From positions 62,001 through 126,000 of the forward strand of contig NZ_JAKKOQ010000013.1 of assembly GCF_021738965.1 (NCBI RefSeq): DNA of 64,000 nucleotides, in the 5' to 3' direction. The notes under the pieces are model-generated. The model did no database searches. It saw nothing but the letters and a program-made list of their open reading frames with translations, and was not told the origin of the DNA. The stretch is from Gordonia zhenghanii (GTDB lineage: Bacteria > Actinomycetota > Actinomycetes > Mycobacteriales > Mycobacteriaceae). The number at the start of each line of letters is the position of its first letter. Within the stretch, counting starts at the first letter, position 1. A program made the translations under genes and the position numbers. This document shows positions 37,359-45,893 of this stretch, piece after piece.

Positions 37359-37930
37359 GCATCACCGACGCCACTCGCGCGATCCTCGCGGACTGGACTG
37401 CTCCGGACGCCGAGCAGGACGCATTGCGCCACACCATGCTGGCCTTCGTCGACGCCGCCGACGATCCGTGCATGCGCGCGTGCGTCCCCGGGCATGTGAC
37501 CGGTTCGGTGATCGTGTTCGACGCGACACTGCGGCATGTCCTGCTCACTCTGCATCCGCGCGTCGGAAAATGGATCCAGCTCGGCGGCCACTGCGAGCCG
37601 GACGACGCGAGCGTCGCCGCCACGGCTGCCCGTGAAGGCCTCGAGGAGTCGGGGCTGCCGTCGCTACGACTGTCGGACGCCCCCGTGCACCTGCACACGC
37701 ACCCGATCACCTGCTCGCTCGGCGTTCCGACGCGCCATCTGGACGTTCGGTACGCGGCCGTCGCCGATCCGACGCCGGACGGATCGCTCCCGGCCATCGT
37801 GCGCAGCGACGAGTCCGTCGACCTCGCCTGGTGGCCGGTCGACGACCTTCCCGCCGACATCGACGCGGACACGATCCCGGTGCTGATCGAGTCCGGAGCC
37901 CCCGCGTTGAAGCCGCTACTCGACTACTAA
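37355..37930 (+). CDS. NUDIX hydrolase coupled to fbiAB
   Basis: 191 residues from a GTG that overlaps the fbiB stop (GTGA). The NUDIX box is G-G-H-C-E-P-D-D-x8[10 protein letters not shown] at about 70-95, with Asp replacing the Glu of the usual P-G-E. The H-V-L-L-T-L-H-P-R strand precedes it. Substrate unknown; the coupling to F420 genes suggests clearing a nucleotide by-product or a GTP/GDP-linked intermediate, but this is inference. Its 3' end overlaps the convergent glgC by 15 bases. Confidence 0.85.
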   Translation: MSITDATRAILADWTAPDAEQDALRHTMLAFVDAADDPCMRACVPGHVTGSVIVFDATLRHVLLTLHPRVGKWIQLGGHCEPDDASVAATAAREGLEESGLPSLRLSDAPVHLHTHPITCSLGVPTRHLDVRYAAVADPTPDGSLPAIVRSDESVDLAWWPVDDLPADIDADTIPVLIESGAPALKPLLDY

Positions 37931-39133
37931 GTTCTTGCCGACGCAGACCACTCCGCCTGCGCTGACCTGGAAGTGCTCGCCGTCGTGGGCGAGGTCGACG
38001 CCCAACTGCCGGTCGTCGGCGACGGTCACGTTCTTGTCGAGGATCGCGTTGCGCACCACCGCATTCCGACCGATGCGGACGCCGGGCATGAGGACGCTCC
38101 CCTGGACGACGGCCCCCTCGCCGATGACGACGTCGTTCGACAGCACAGAGTTGTGCACGGTGCCGCCGGACACGATGCACCCCGCGCCGACCATCGAGTC
38201 GTTGGCCGAACCGCCCTTGAGGAACTTCGCGGGCGGAAGGTGGCTGGTGGCTCCGCGGATCGGCCAGCGCTGGTTGTAGAGGTTGAACACCGGATTCTCC
38301 GAGATGAGGTCCATGTGCGCGTCGTAGAACGAGTCGATCGTCCCAACGTCCCGCCAGTAGCCCTTGTCGCGCGGCGTCTCACCGGGGATCGCGTTGTCGT
38401 CGAAGTCGTAGACGTACGCCTCATGTGTCCGCACGAACGCCGGGATGATGTCGCCGCCCATGTCGTGGTCCGAGTCGGGGTCGGCGGCGTCGATCTTGAG
38501 CGCCTCGACGAGCCGGTCGGTGGTGAACACGTAATTGCCCATCGAGGCGTACGTGACCTCCGGATCGTCAGGGGTGCCGGGCGGATCGCTCGGCTTCTCC
38601 ACGAATGCCGTGATCGCGTTGTCGTCGTCGGAGTCGATGCAACCGAACGCGAACGCCTCCTTGCGCGGCACCCGGATGCCCGCGACGGTGACCGCCGCAC
38701 CCGACGCGATGTGCGCCTCGACCATCTGCGACGGATCCATCCGGTACACGTGGTCGGCTCCGAAGACGACGATGTAGTCGGGTTTCTCGTCGTCGATCAG
38801 ATTCATCGACTGGAAGATCGCATCGGCACTGCCCGTGTACCAGCGCGGACCGAGCCGTTGCTGCGCAGGCACCGGGGTGATGTATTCGCCGTGGAACCCC
38901 GAGACCCACCAGTTCTGCGAGATGTGGCGGTCCAACGAATGCGACTTGTACTGGGTCAGGACACAGAGGCGTTCGTAGCCCGCGTTGACGAGGTTCGACA
39001 GGACGAAGTCGATGAGCCGGTAGGAGCCGCCGAACGGGACCGCGGGCTTGGCGCGGTCCATCGTCAGCGGATACAGTCGCTTGCCCTCTCCGCCGGCGAG
39101 GACGATTCCGAGCACGTGCGGTTGTGATCTCAC
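37916..39133 (-). CDS. glgC: glucose-1-phosphate adenylyltransferase
   Basis: 405 residues. It makes ADP-glucose from ATP and glucose-1-P for glycogen and maltose-1-phosphate synthesis. [13 protein letters not shown] is the nucleotide loop; [14 protein letters not shown] (here G-S-A-D-A-I) and the C-terminal left-handed beta-helix (I-V-S-G-G-T-V, G-A-V-V-Q-G-S, G-R-N-A-V-V) are complete. The partner glgM/glgA usually found beside glgC in mycobacteria is not here. The stop region overlaps the end of the NUDIX gene. Confidence 0.95.
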   Translation of the reverse strand: MRSQPHVLGIVLAGGEGKRLYPLTMDRAKPAVPFGGSYRLIDFVLSNLVNAGYERLCVLTQYKSHSLDRHISQNWWVSGFHGEYITPVPAQQRLGPRWYTGSADAIFQSMNLIDDEKPDYIVVFGADHVYRMDPSQMVEAHIASGAAVTVAGIRVPRKEAFAFGCIDSDDDNAITAFVEKPSDPPGTPDDPEVTYASMGNYVFTTDRLVEALKIDAADPDSDHDMGGDIIPAFVRTHEAYVYDFDDNAIPGETPRDKGYWRDVGTIDSFYDAHMDLISENPVFNLYNQRWPIRGATSHLPPAKFLKGGSANDSMVGAGCIVSGGTVHNSVLSNDVVIGEGAVVQGSVLMPGVRIGRNAVVRNAILDKNVTVADDRQLGVDLAHDGEHFQVSAGGVVCVGKNLVVE

Positions 39134-39207
39134 GGTTCAAACATATCGGCACAGAGCCGGACCGACCACCCGACCGACCCGAATCAGCACTAAAGGGAGG
39201 TCACGGT

Positions 39208-40056
39208 CTATCGGCGTCGCGCGACGGTGACCGTGACGTCGATCATCGTCGGCACGGAGCCGCCTGCCGCCAGTCCGGCGGCCGCCTCGACGAGTTCGTC
39301 ACGACTGCGGTGGAATCCTGCAGGTCCCATGCCCGCGACGTCCGCGAGCCGGTCCGCAGACAGGTCCAGCGACGCCCTCACCCGGTCGGCCGAGACGATG
39401 TCGAAGTCGGCTCGCAGATCGGCGTCGATCCGGTCCGTCTTCCCGTCGCCGACGCGCAGCATGCCCATCGGTCCGACGATGTCGGCGAGGTGCCCGGTGT
39501 TCGAGGTGACGATCACCCACTGGCCGCCGGGCGCGAGGATGCGGGTCGTCTCGGCGACGTTGCGCGGCGCGAATACCGACAGGACGGTGGACGCGCCTCC
39601 GGTCTGCACCGGAATCGAGGCCCAGAGATCGGCGACGACGGACACGCCGCGCGGATGCGCCCGAGCCGCTGCCCGCGCGCACGACTTCGAGAGGTCCACG
39701 CTGACGCCGACACGATCATCGGTATCGGCGTCGAGAGATGCTGCCAGGTAGGCTCCGGTCCCACCGCCCGCGTCGACGAGGACACCCGTCGAGCCGGTCG
39801 CAGCGGCGGCGACCGCCCGCTGGATCGGGGCGTACAGTCCGTCGTCGAACACTCGCGTGCGAGCCGCCACCATGTCCGACGTGTCGGATCGGTGCGCGGT
39901 GCCCTTCCCGCTCAGCAGCGAGACGTAGCCCTGTCTGGCGAGGTCGAAGCGGTGTCCTGATGCGCAGCCGAGCACCCGCGACGAGGATGTGAGTGCTCCC
40001 GAACAGATCGGGCAGGCCAGCCGTGCGGTCGCGAACAGTTCCGGGTTCGCCGTCAG
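39208..40056 (-). CDS. RlmA-like 23S rRNA (guanine-N1) methyltransferase, probably starting at CTG
   Basis: 282 residues if CTG (40056) is used. The N-terminal zinc finger C-P-I-C-x12-C-A-S-G-H-R-F-D is the RlmA/TlrB hallmark. The SAM core follows: V-D-A-G-G-G-T-G-A-Y near 98, V-S-V-D-L-S-K, and S-V-F-A-P-R-N near 155. These enzymes methylate G745/G748 in helix 35 of 23S rRNA. The CTG overlaps the DUF3117 stop as CTGA. No ATG, GTG or TTG lies in frame between a GTG at 40272, upstream of the DUF3117 gene, and the zinc finger, so this start is the only one that keeps the finger without reading through the whole small gene. The CTG call is inference. Confidence 0.8.
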   Translation of the reverse strand: MTANPELFATARLACPICSGALTSSSRVLGCASGHRFDLARQGYVSLLSGKGTAHRSDTSDMVAARTRVFDDGLYAPIQRAVAAAATGSTGVLVDAGGGTGAYLAASLDADTDDRVGVSVDLSKSCARAAARAHPRGVSVVADLWASIPVQTGGASTVLSVFAPRNVAETTRILAPGGQWVIVTSNTGHLADIVGPMGMLRVGDGKTDRIDADLRADFDIVSADRVRASLDLSADRLADVAGMGPAGFHRSRDELVEAAAGLAAGGSVPTMIDVTVTVARRR

Positions 40057-40220
40057 GCGGTGACCTCGCGAAGAGCCTCGCCGAGTGCGCCGGCCTCTTC
40101 GTCGTTCAACTCGACGACCAGGCGGCCGCCGCCGTCGATCGGGATACGCACGACGATCCCGCGACCTTCCTTGACCGCTTCCATCGGGCCGTCGCCCATC
40201 CGTGGCTTCATCGCCGCCAT
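40053..40220 (-). CDS. DUF3117 small conserved protein (Rv1211-like)
   Basis: 55 residues: M-A-A-M-K-P-R-M-G-D-G-P-M-E-A-V-K-E-G-R-G, then I-V-V-R-I-P-I-D-G-G-G-R-L-V-V-E-L and a short helix. It is almost invariant across actinobacteria and of unknown function. The ATG at 40220 has GGAGGGAG 11-18 bases upstream. The stop overlaps the methyltransferase start. The gene lies between that methyltransferase and the DivIVA-domain gene. Confidence 0.9.
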   Translation of the reverse strand: MAAMKPRMGDGPMEAVKEGRGIVVRIPIDGGGRLVVELNDEEAGALGEALREVTA

Positions 40221-40306
40221 ACCCGTGCTCCCTCCAACGATTCCCTGACTCGTGTAATGATACGTGCGCCACACACGCGCGTCGCCTTCAGGACCACGGA
40301 ACTTAC

Positions 40307-40648
40307 TCAGTCGTCAGTCTCGTACACCTGCACCGTCGGGATCGCACCCGTGTCGGCGACCTCCCGGCCCGACAATTCGTGGACCACGCCGCGGAGTTCG
40401 TCGATCTCGCGCGCGAGCTTCTCCAGCGCCCAGTCGACTTCGACGGCACGGTATCCGCGGAAGGTCTGCGCGAACACGAGGCCGCGCACGTCGTCGCCGC
40501 TGATGCCCGCGCGCGGCAGCCGAGTGAGCGTGGTGCCGGACTCGATCGGCGGCAGATCCTCACCGCGACCGAACACGAACCACACCACGCCGAAGAGTAG
40601 CGCGACCAGCAGGGCCACGCCGATCACGTACAGACCGATGATCACCAC
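40307..40648 (-). CDS. small membrane-anchored DivIVA-domain protein (Rv1209-like)
   Basis: 113 residues. An N-terminal membrane helix (residues 2-25, I-I-G-L-Y-V-I-G-V-A-L-L-V-A-L-L-F) is followed by a DivIVA-type segment: G-I-S-G-D-D-V-R-G-L-V-F-A-Q-T-F-R-G-Y-R-A-V-E-V-D and a coiled helix E-K-L-A-R-E-I-D-E-L. DivIVA proteins mark curved membrane and growth poles; this short form probably recruits partners to the membrane. It is 9 bases after gpgS on the same strand, so likely cotranscribed. Confidence 0.85.
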   Translation of the reverse strand: MVIIGLYVIGVALLVALLFGVVWFVFGRGEDLPPIESGTTLTRLPRAGISGDDVRGLVFAQTFRGYRAVEVDWALEKLAREIDELRGVVHELSGREVADTGAIPTVQVYETDD

Positions 40649-40657
40649 GCCTCCACC

Positions 40658-41638
40658 CTAACGCCGACGACTGTCCGACGGCGTCGCCCGCAGGACCGCC
40701 GGATCGAGTTCGGCGACCGGCGGCCGTTCCTCGCGCAAGAGATCGGTGGTGCGCGGCGCGAAACCGCCGGTCTCGTCGGGTACGAACTGGGTGAGCCCGA
40801 CGCCGGAGTCGTCGACGCCGCAGCGGTCCAGGAGCGTCGCGACGATCTGTCTGCTCATCACCGCGAGGTCGCGGAGCGGCCGGTTCCGGTGCTGTCGTAC
40901 ACCCAGATTCACCTGCCCGATACCGCTGAGTCCGTACCGCTCGTAGGTGTCGACGAGCAACCCGATCTCCACCCCGTAGCCGGGCGCGAAACGCACCGAC
41001 GTGAGGAGTTCCCGGGTGCCCGCGTACTCTCCGCCGAGCGGTTGAAGCACTTCGCCGAGTTCGGGTTTGAGGGCGGTGAGCAGCGGCCGGGCCAGGAGTT
41101 CGGTGACGCGTCCTCCTCCGGACGCGTCGTGCGTCGCTCCAGTGAGCAACGGCCGACGGTAGTAGCCCTTGACCAGGTGGATGTCCGAGTCGGCGAGGAG
41201 TGGGCCGAGCATCTTCGGCACGAACATCGGATCCGGCTCGATGAGGTCCGCATCGACGAACGCGACGAGGTCACCGGTGGTCGCGGCCAACGAGCGCCAC
41301 AGCGCTTCGCCCTTGCCTGGCTGCGGCTCGATGCCGGGGATCGCCTCCTCGCGGGAGACGACTCGTGCTCCTGCCGCCCGCGCCCGCTCGACGGTGCGGT
41401 CTGTGCACCCGGAGTCGACGACGACGAGTTCGTCGACGAGCCCGCCGAGCAGGGGTGCGATGGTCCCGATGACGCCCGCGACGGTGTCTTCTTCGTTCAA
41501 CGCGGGCAGTACCACCGATACGGTGCGGCCTGCTTTCGCTGCGACGAGTTCGTCGACGCTCCACTCGGGGTGATCCCACGTATGCGTGTGCGACCAGCGG
41601 GCCTCCCCCTCGCCGCGGTCGGTCCAGACGGTGTTCAT
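40658..41638 (-). CDS. gpgS: glucosyl-3-phosphoglycerate synthase
   Basis: 326 residues, GT81 family. It transfers glucose from a nucleotide-glucose to 3-phosphoglycerate, the first step to methylglucose lipopolysaccharide. V-V-L-P-A-L-N-E-E near 45 begins the GT-A fold; F-V-D-A-D-L at about 130 holds the metal-binding D-x-D; the G-G-E-Y-A-G-T-R segment and the acceptor site G-Y-G-V-E-I-G follow. It lies 13 bases after folP2 and before the DivIVA gene, the same order as in mycobacteria. Confidence 0.95.
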   Translation of the reverse strand: MNTVWTDRGEGEARWSHTHTWDHPEWSVDELVAAKAGRTVSVVLPALNEEDTVAGVIGTIAPLLGGLVDELVVVDSGCTDRTVERARAAGARVVSREEAIPGIEPQPGKGEALWRSLAATTGDLVAFVDADLIEPDPMFVPKMLGPLLADSDIHLVKGYYRRPLLTGATHDASGGGRVTELLARPLLTALKPELGEVLQPLGGEYAGTRELLTSVRFAPGYGVEIGLLVDTYERYGLSGIGQVNLGVRQHRNRPLRDLAVMSRQIVATLLDRCGVDDSGVGLTQFVPDETGGFAPRTTDLLREERPPVAELDPAVLRATPSDSRRR

Positions 41639-41651
41639 TCCAGTCCTCGGT

Positions 41652-42542
41652 TCATGCCAGTCCTCGCACTGCGCGCGAGGGCGGCCGGGAGCCTGCGATC
41701 GACGCGACCATGTCGACGACGCGACGCGTGTCGGCGACTTCGTGGACGCGGAACACCCGGGCGCCGTGCGAGGCAGCGAGCGCGGTCGCGGCCAGTGTGC
41801 CTGCCACCCGCTCCTCGAGTCCGACGCCGAGCGTCTCGCCGATGAAGTCTTTGTTCGACAACGCCATCAGCACCGGCCACCCGGTGTCGACCAGCCGGTC
41901 GATCTCGCGTAGGAGCGCGAGCCCGTGGTGCGTGTTCTTGCCGAAGTCGTGCGTCGGGTCGATCAGGATACCGTCGTCGCGGACGCCTGCCTCGCGGGCT
42001 CTGGAGGCTGCGCCAGTCACCTCGGCGACCACGTCGGCGACCACGTCGTCGTAGGCCACCCGGTGCGGTCTGGTCCGGACCCGAGCACCACCGGTGTGCG
42101 AGCACACGATGCCCGCTCCGGCCTGCGCTGCGACGTCGACCAGACCCGGGTCGACACCCGCCCACGTGTCGTTGATGATGTCCGCGCCCGCTTCGCACGC
42201 CGCGGTCGCGACTTCGCTGCGCCAGGTGTCGACGCTGATCAACAGGTCGGGATGACTCGATCGGATCCACGCGATGAGCGGGACCACGCGCGCGACCTCC
42301 GCGTCTGCGTCGACCGGGTCGCCGGGTCCTGCCTTGACGCCGCCGATGTCGACGATGTCCGCGCCGTCGGCGACGACCGCGTCGACGCGCGCTTTCGCGG
42401 CGTCGTCGGAGAAGGTGGCTCCACGATCGTAGAACGAGTCCGGGGTCCGGTTGACGATCGCCATCACGAGGGCACGGTCGGTGGCGACAGTGCGACCTGC
42501 GAGGGTCGACCAGTCCGGTCCGGCCGATGGGTCAAGGCTCAC
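41652..42542 (-). CDS. folP2: dihydropteroate synthase homologue FolP2
   Basis: 296 residues. TIM-barrel DHPS fold: M-A-I-V-N-R-T-P-D-S-F-Y-D at residue 27 (pterin loop), D-I-G-G-V-K-A-G-P-G, S-V-D-T-W-R-S-E and I-N-D-T-W-A-G. The third loop reads N-K-D-F-I-G-E-T-L, the second-paralogue signature, rather than the canonical S-R-K. In M. tuberculosis FolP2 lacks measurable synthase activity, so its role may concern polysaccharide or regulatory functions near GpgS. Part of the folP2-gpgS unit downstream of fadD6. Confidence 0.88.
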   Translation of the reverse strand: MSLDPSAGPDWSTLAGRTVATDRALVMAIVNRTPDSFYDRGATFSDDAAKARVDAVVADGADIVDIGGVKAGPGDPVDADAEVARVVPLIAWIRSSHPDLLISVDTWRSEVATAACEAGADIINDTWAGVDPGLVDVAAQAGAGIVCSHTGGARVRTRPHRVAYDDVVADVVAEVTGAASRAREAGVRDDGILIDPTHDFGKNTHHGLALLREIDRLVDTGWPVLMALSNKDFIGETLGVGLEERVAGTLAATALAASHGARVFRVHEVADTRRVVDMVASIAGSRPPSRAVRGLA

Positions 42543-42573
42543 GGATTCACCCTACGGGCGCGCCCGTCACCGG

Positions 42574-44340
42574 TCAGCGCGGGGCCTTGGCTGCCGCGAC
42601 GTCTGCCGGGTACTCGTCGTAGAACGGCACGTAACCGTCCTTCCGGCCCTTGAGCACCCACACCTCGTCGTCGCCGACATCGGTGTAGGTCTCGTCGCGC
42701 AACTCCACCTTGCGGTTCTTGAACGTCGAGGTGACCTCGATCTCGCCGACGAAGCGGACGAACAGCGGCACCGCGTAGGCGGGCAGTTCGGCGTACAGGT
42801 GGTCGGCGAACGCCTTCGGATCGGGTTTCTCGCCGTCGACGGTCACGGCGACCATGCCAGCCTTGCCGTCGCAGCCGGGGACCTCGACGCCGAACGCGAC
42901 TGTTCCGGACACGCCGTCTGCGGTGTCCACGGCGCTCTCGACCTGGGTGGTCGCCACGTTCTCGCCCTTCCACCGGAAGGTGTCGCCGAGTCGGTCGACG
43001 AACGTGATGTGCGAGAAACCGATCTCCCGGACCAGGTCGCCCGAGTTGAAGTAGGCGTCGCCCGATTTGAAGGCGTCGCGGATCACCTTCTTCTCGGTCT
43101 CGGCCGAATCGGTGTAGCCGTCGACGGGAACCCGGTCGCTGATCTCCGAGATCAACAGGCCCGCTTCGCCTTTGGGAACCGCGTTGAGCTGGCCGCGCGA
43201 GTCTCGCTTGGCGGTGCCGTCGGAGTTGTACTCGACGACCTTGAACGGAAGGGGGCAGAAGCCGGCCGTCCGCTTGACGCCGAACACGTTGACGAATGCC
43301 AGGTTGAGTTCACTCGCGCCGTAGAACTCGACGATCCGGTCGACGCCGAACCGCTCCTCGAACTCGTCCCAGATCTCCGGTCGCATGCCGTTGCCGATCG
43401 CGACGCGGATCGAATGCTGCCGATCAGTCGGCTTCGGCGGCTGCGCCAGCAGGTACCGGCACAGCTCCCCGATGTAGGTGAACGCGGTGGCACGGTTCTC
43501 GATGATCTCGTCCCAGAAACGCGATGCCGAGAACTGCTTGCTCAACGCCATGCACGCACCGCCCGCGAGCACGGCTCCGAGCGACACCGACAGCGCATTG
43601 TTGTGGTAGAGCGGCAGCGCGACGTACATGGTGTCCGACGAGCGCAGCCGGACCGCGAGTCCACCGATCCCCGAGTAGTTCGCCAGCCACCGGTTATGGC
43701 TCATCACGCTGGCCTTGGGCAGGCCGGTGGTGCCCGAAGTGAAGATGTAGAACGCGAGAGTCGACGCGGGCAGCGTGGCCGTGACGGCGGGATCGGTCGT
43801 CGGCTTCGATGCGGCAGCCTCGTCGAGGGCCGGGAAGTCGAGCACGTGCTCGGGCCGCGACGACGCCGACATCGAGTCGAACGTGTCTTTGCACTCGGGA
43901 TCCCAGATCAGGGCCTTCGCGTCGAGCAGCGACATGCTGTGATCGATCACGTTGCCGCGCTGGTTGTAGTTCAGCATGCCCGCGACTGCTCCGAGTTTGA
44001 GCGTCGCGAGGATGACGAGGAGGTCGGTCGGGTTGTTCTTCGACAGGATCCCCACCACGTCGCCGACTCCGACGCCGCGCTCGGCCAAGACCGCGGCGTA
44101 ACGGTTCACCTGACGGTTGCATTCGCCGTACGACGTCGATTCGCCGTGCCATCGAATGAACGGCCGGTCAGGATGGTCCGCGGCCAGCTTGGCGAAGATC
44201 TGACCGATCGTGCTCTTCTTGTCGCCGGACCGGAAGATCAGGCCTGGAGCATGCTTGGCCATCGACGGCAGATCCGGCGCCATCGTTACCACGCCCTTGA
44301 GCAGGTCTGTGATACCGACCTTGGTTGGCACTGCGTTCAT
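42574..44340 (-). CDS. fadD6: long-chain fatty-acid-CoA ligase FadD6
   Basis: 588 residues. ANL superfamily: the phosphate loop Y-I-F-T-S-G-T-T-G-L-P-K, the A5 E/Y-G-A-S-E-L-N motif near 342 and F-V-D-R-L-G-D-T-F-R-W-K-G-E-N-V with the hinge are present. The terminal Lys-bearing part (R-K-V-E-L-R) ends in an acidic tail. It resembles the FATP/FACS-type ligases that activate imported fatty acids. Upstream of folP2 by 31 bases, likely one transcript. Confidence 0.92.
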   Translation of the reverse strand: MNAVPTKVGITDLLKGVVTMAPDLPSMAKHAPGLIFRSGDKKSTIGQIFAKLAADHPDRPFIRWHGESTSYGECNRQVNRYAAVLAERGVGVGDVVGILSKNNPTDLLVILATLKLGAVAGMLNYNQRGNVIDHSMSLLDAKALIWDPECKDTFDSMSASSRPEHVLDFPALDEAAASKPTTDPAVTATLPASTLAFYIFTSGTTGLPKASVMSHNRWLANYSGIGGLAVRLRSSDTMYVALPLYHNNALSVSLGAVLAGGACMALSKQFSASRFWDEIIENRATAFTYIGELCRYLLAQPPKPTDRQHSIRVAIGNGMRPEIWDEFEERFGVDRIVEFYGASELNLAFVNVFGVKRTAGFCPLPFKVVEYNSDGTAKRDSRGQLNAVPKGEAGLLISEISDRVPVDGYTDSAETEKKVIRDAFKSGDAYFNSGDLVREIGFSHITFVDRLGDTFRWKGENVATTQVESAVDTADGVSGTVAFGVEVPGCDGKAGMVAVTVDGEKPDPKAFADHLYAELPAYAVPLFVRFVGEIEVTSTFKNRKVELRDETYTDVGDDEVWVLKGRKDGYVPFYDEYPADVAAAKAPR

Positions 44341-44381
44341 GCTTGCTCCACTCCTCCCACCGACATGTGAATGCCGTTACC

Positions 44382-44930
44382 CTACCGTCGAGTCAGTTCG
44401 GTCACCGCGTCGGCCGCCGTCTCGACGACGATAAGCCTGTCGAGAGCATGTGACGACACGAAACCACGAGTCTGCAGATCGTTCAGCCAGGCGAGCATCG
44501 GATCGTAGAAGCCGCCGAGATTGACCATGACGACGGGCTTGTCGTGTTCGCCCAGGTAGCCACCGGTCCAGGTCTCGAAGAACTCTTCGAGGGTTCCGAT
44601 GCCGCCGGGCAGGGTGATGAACCCGTCCGACAACTCCTCCATGAGTCGCTTTCGTTCGCGCATGGTGTCGGTGACGATCAGTTCGTCGGCGTCGAGGTCG
44701 GCGACCTCTTTGGCCATCAGATGCTCGGGGATCACGCCGATGGTCCGCCCGCCCGCGGCGCGGGTGGCCCGGGCGATGCTGCCCATCATCGAGATCTTGC
44801 CGCCGCCGGACACCAGGGCGAGGCCTGCATCGGCGAGGGCCGTGCCGACGTCGGCCGCAAGCTGCAAGTACTGCTCGTCCACGGGGCCGGATGCACAGTA
44901 GACGCAGATCGCAGGCTCGTCGACACTCAC
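44382..44930 (-). CDS. LOG family protein (cytokinin riboside 5'-monophosphate phosphoribohydrolase type)
   Basis: 182 residues from GTG overlapping the upstream stop (GTGA). The Lonely Guy motifs are clear: S-G-G-G-K-I-S-M-M-G, R-E-R-K and L-P-G-G-I-G-T-L-E-E at about 110-120. Family members cleave nucleoside 5'-monophosphates to base plus ribose-5-phosphate; the mycobacterial homologue Rv1205 releases cytokinins. Second of two adjacent LOG genes. Confidence 0.9.
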   Translation of the reverse strand: MSVDEPAICVYCASGPVDEQYLQLAADVGTALADAGLALVSGGGKISMMGSIARATRAAGGRTIGVIPEHLMAKEVADLDADELIVTDTMRERKRLMEELSDGFITLPGGIGTLEEFFETWTGGYLGEHDKPVVMVNLGGFYDPMLAWLNDLQTRGFVSSHALDRLIVVETAADAVTELTRR

Positions 44931-45745
44931 GGGCGGACAGCCTTGTCGCACACGGCCTGGACGGCTTCGGCCGGAGTGTCGACCAGCGTGACGAGGTCGA
45001 GGTCGTCACGCGAGATCTTGCCCTCGGCGGCGAGCGTGGTCTTGATCCACTCGACGAGCGGCCCCCAGAACTCGCGGCCGACGAGCACGATCGGAAACCG
45101 GAGGACTTTGCCCGTCTGGACGAGCGTGAGCGCTTCGGACAGCTCGTCGAGGGTCCCGAACCCGCCGGGCAGGCAGACGAACGCCTGCGCGTACTTGACG
45201 AACATCGTCTTGCGGACGAAGAAGTACCGGAAGTTCATGCCGAGCGTGAGGTACGGGTTGATGTGCTGCTCGAACGGAAGCTCGATGTTGAGCCCGATCG
45301 ACGGCGCGCCAGCCTCATACGCGCCCTTGTTGGTCGCCTCCATCGCGCCGGGACCGCCACCGGTGATGACGGCGAACCCGGCTTCGCCGAGCAGCCTGCC
45401 CAGTTCGACGGCTTGCTCGTAGCCGGGCGACCCCGGCTGGTCACGGGCCGAGCCGAACACGGTGACGGCTTCGGCGACGTTCTCGAGCGCGTCGAACCCG
45501 GAGACGAACTCGGACTGGATTCGCAGGACACGCCACGAGTCGCGCACCGTCCGATTCGCGGCGCGCGCGGGATCACGCGGGTCGACCCATTCGAGGAGGC
45601 CACGGTCGGTCGGCACCTGCTCCGCATCGCCCGGCAGTCGTACCTGAGCCGCCCCGACGTGGCGCACCTGCACATCCACGTGCGGAACGTCGCTGGGAGA
45701 ACCGTCGCCGGAATCGGACTGCGCCTCGCGCGGATCGTCTGCCAT
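44927..45745 (-). CDS. larger LOG/TIGR00730-family protein
   Basis: 272 residues. The Rossmann-like LOG core begins near residue 90 (V-T-V-F-G-S-A-R), has V-I-T-G-G-G-P-G-A-M-E near 128, F-V-R-K-T-M-F-V-K and L-P-G-G-F-G-T-L-D-E near 190. The first ~90 residues are an acidic disordered leader and a helix (R-D-S-W-R-V-L-R-I-Q-S-E-F). The phosphoribohydrolase residues R and E are kept, so it is probably active. Its stop overlaps the next LOG gene, so the two are translationally coupled. Confidence 0.88.
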   Translation of the reverse strand: MADDPREAQSDSGDGSPSDVPHVDVQVRHVGAAQVRLPGDAEQVPTDRGLLEWVDPRDPARAANRTVRDSWRVLRIQSEFVSGFDALENVAEAVTVFGSARDQPGSPGYEQAVELGRLLGEAGFAVITGGGPGAMEATNKGAYEAGAPSIGLNIELPFEQHINPYLTLGMNFRYFFVRKTMFVKYAQAFVCLPGGFGTLDELSEALTLVQTGKVLRFPIVLVGREFWGPLVEWIKTTLAAEGKISRDDLDLVTLVDTPAEAVQAVCDKAVRP

Positions 45746-45893
45746 GGCGCAAACGGTATCAACCGACGTCCGAGCCGCTCACCCGAACTTCGATCAACTC
45801 CCCTCGGCGAGATCCAGTCCGATTCCGACGACCTCGGCTCAGTGCCGCCGCCCTCGTCCATCAGCCCGCCACGAGTCGGTCGTGGATGCGGAC

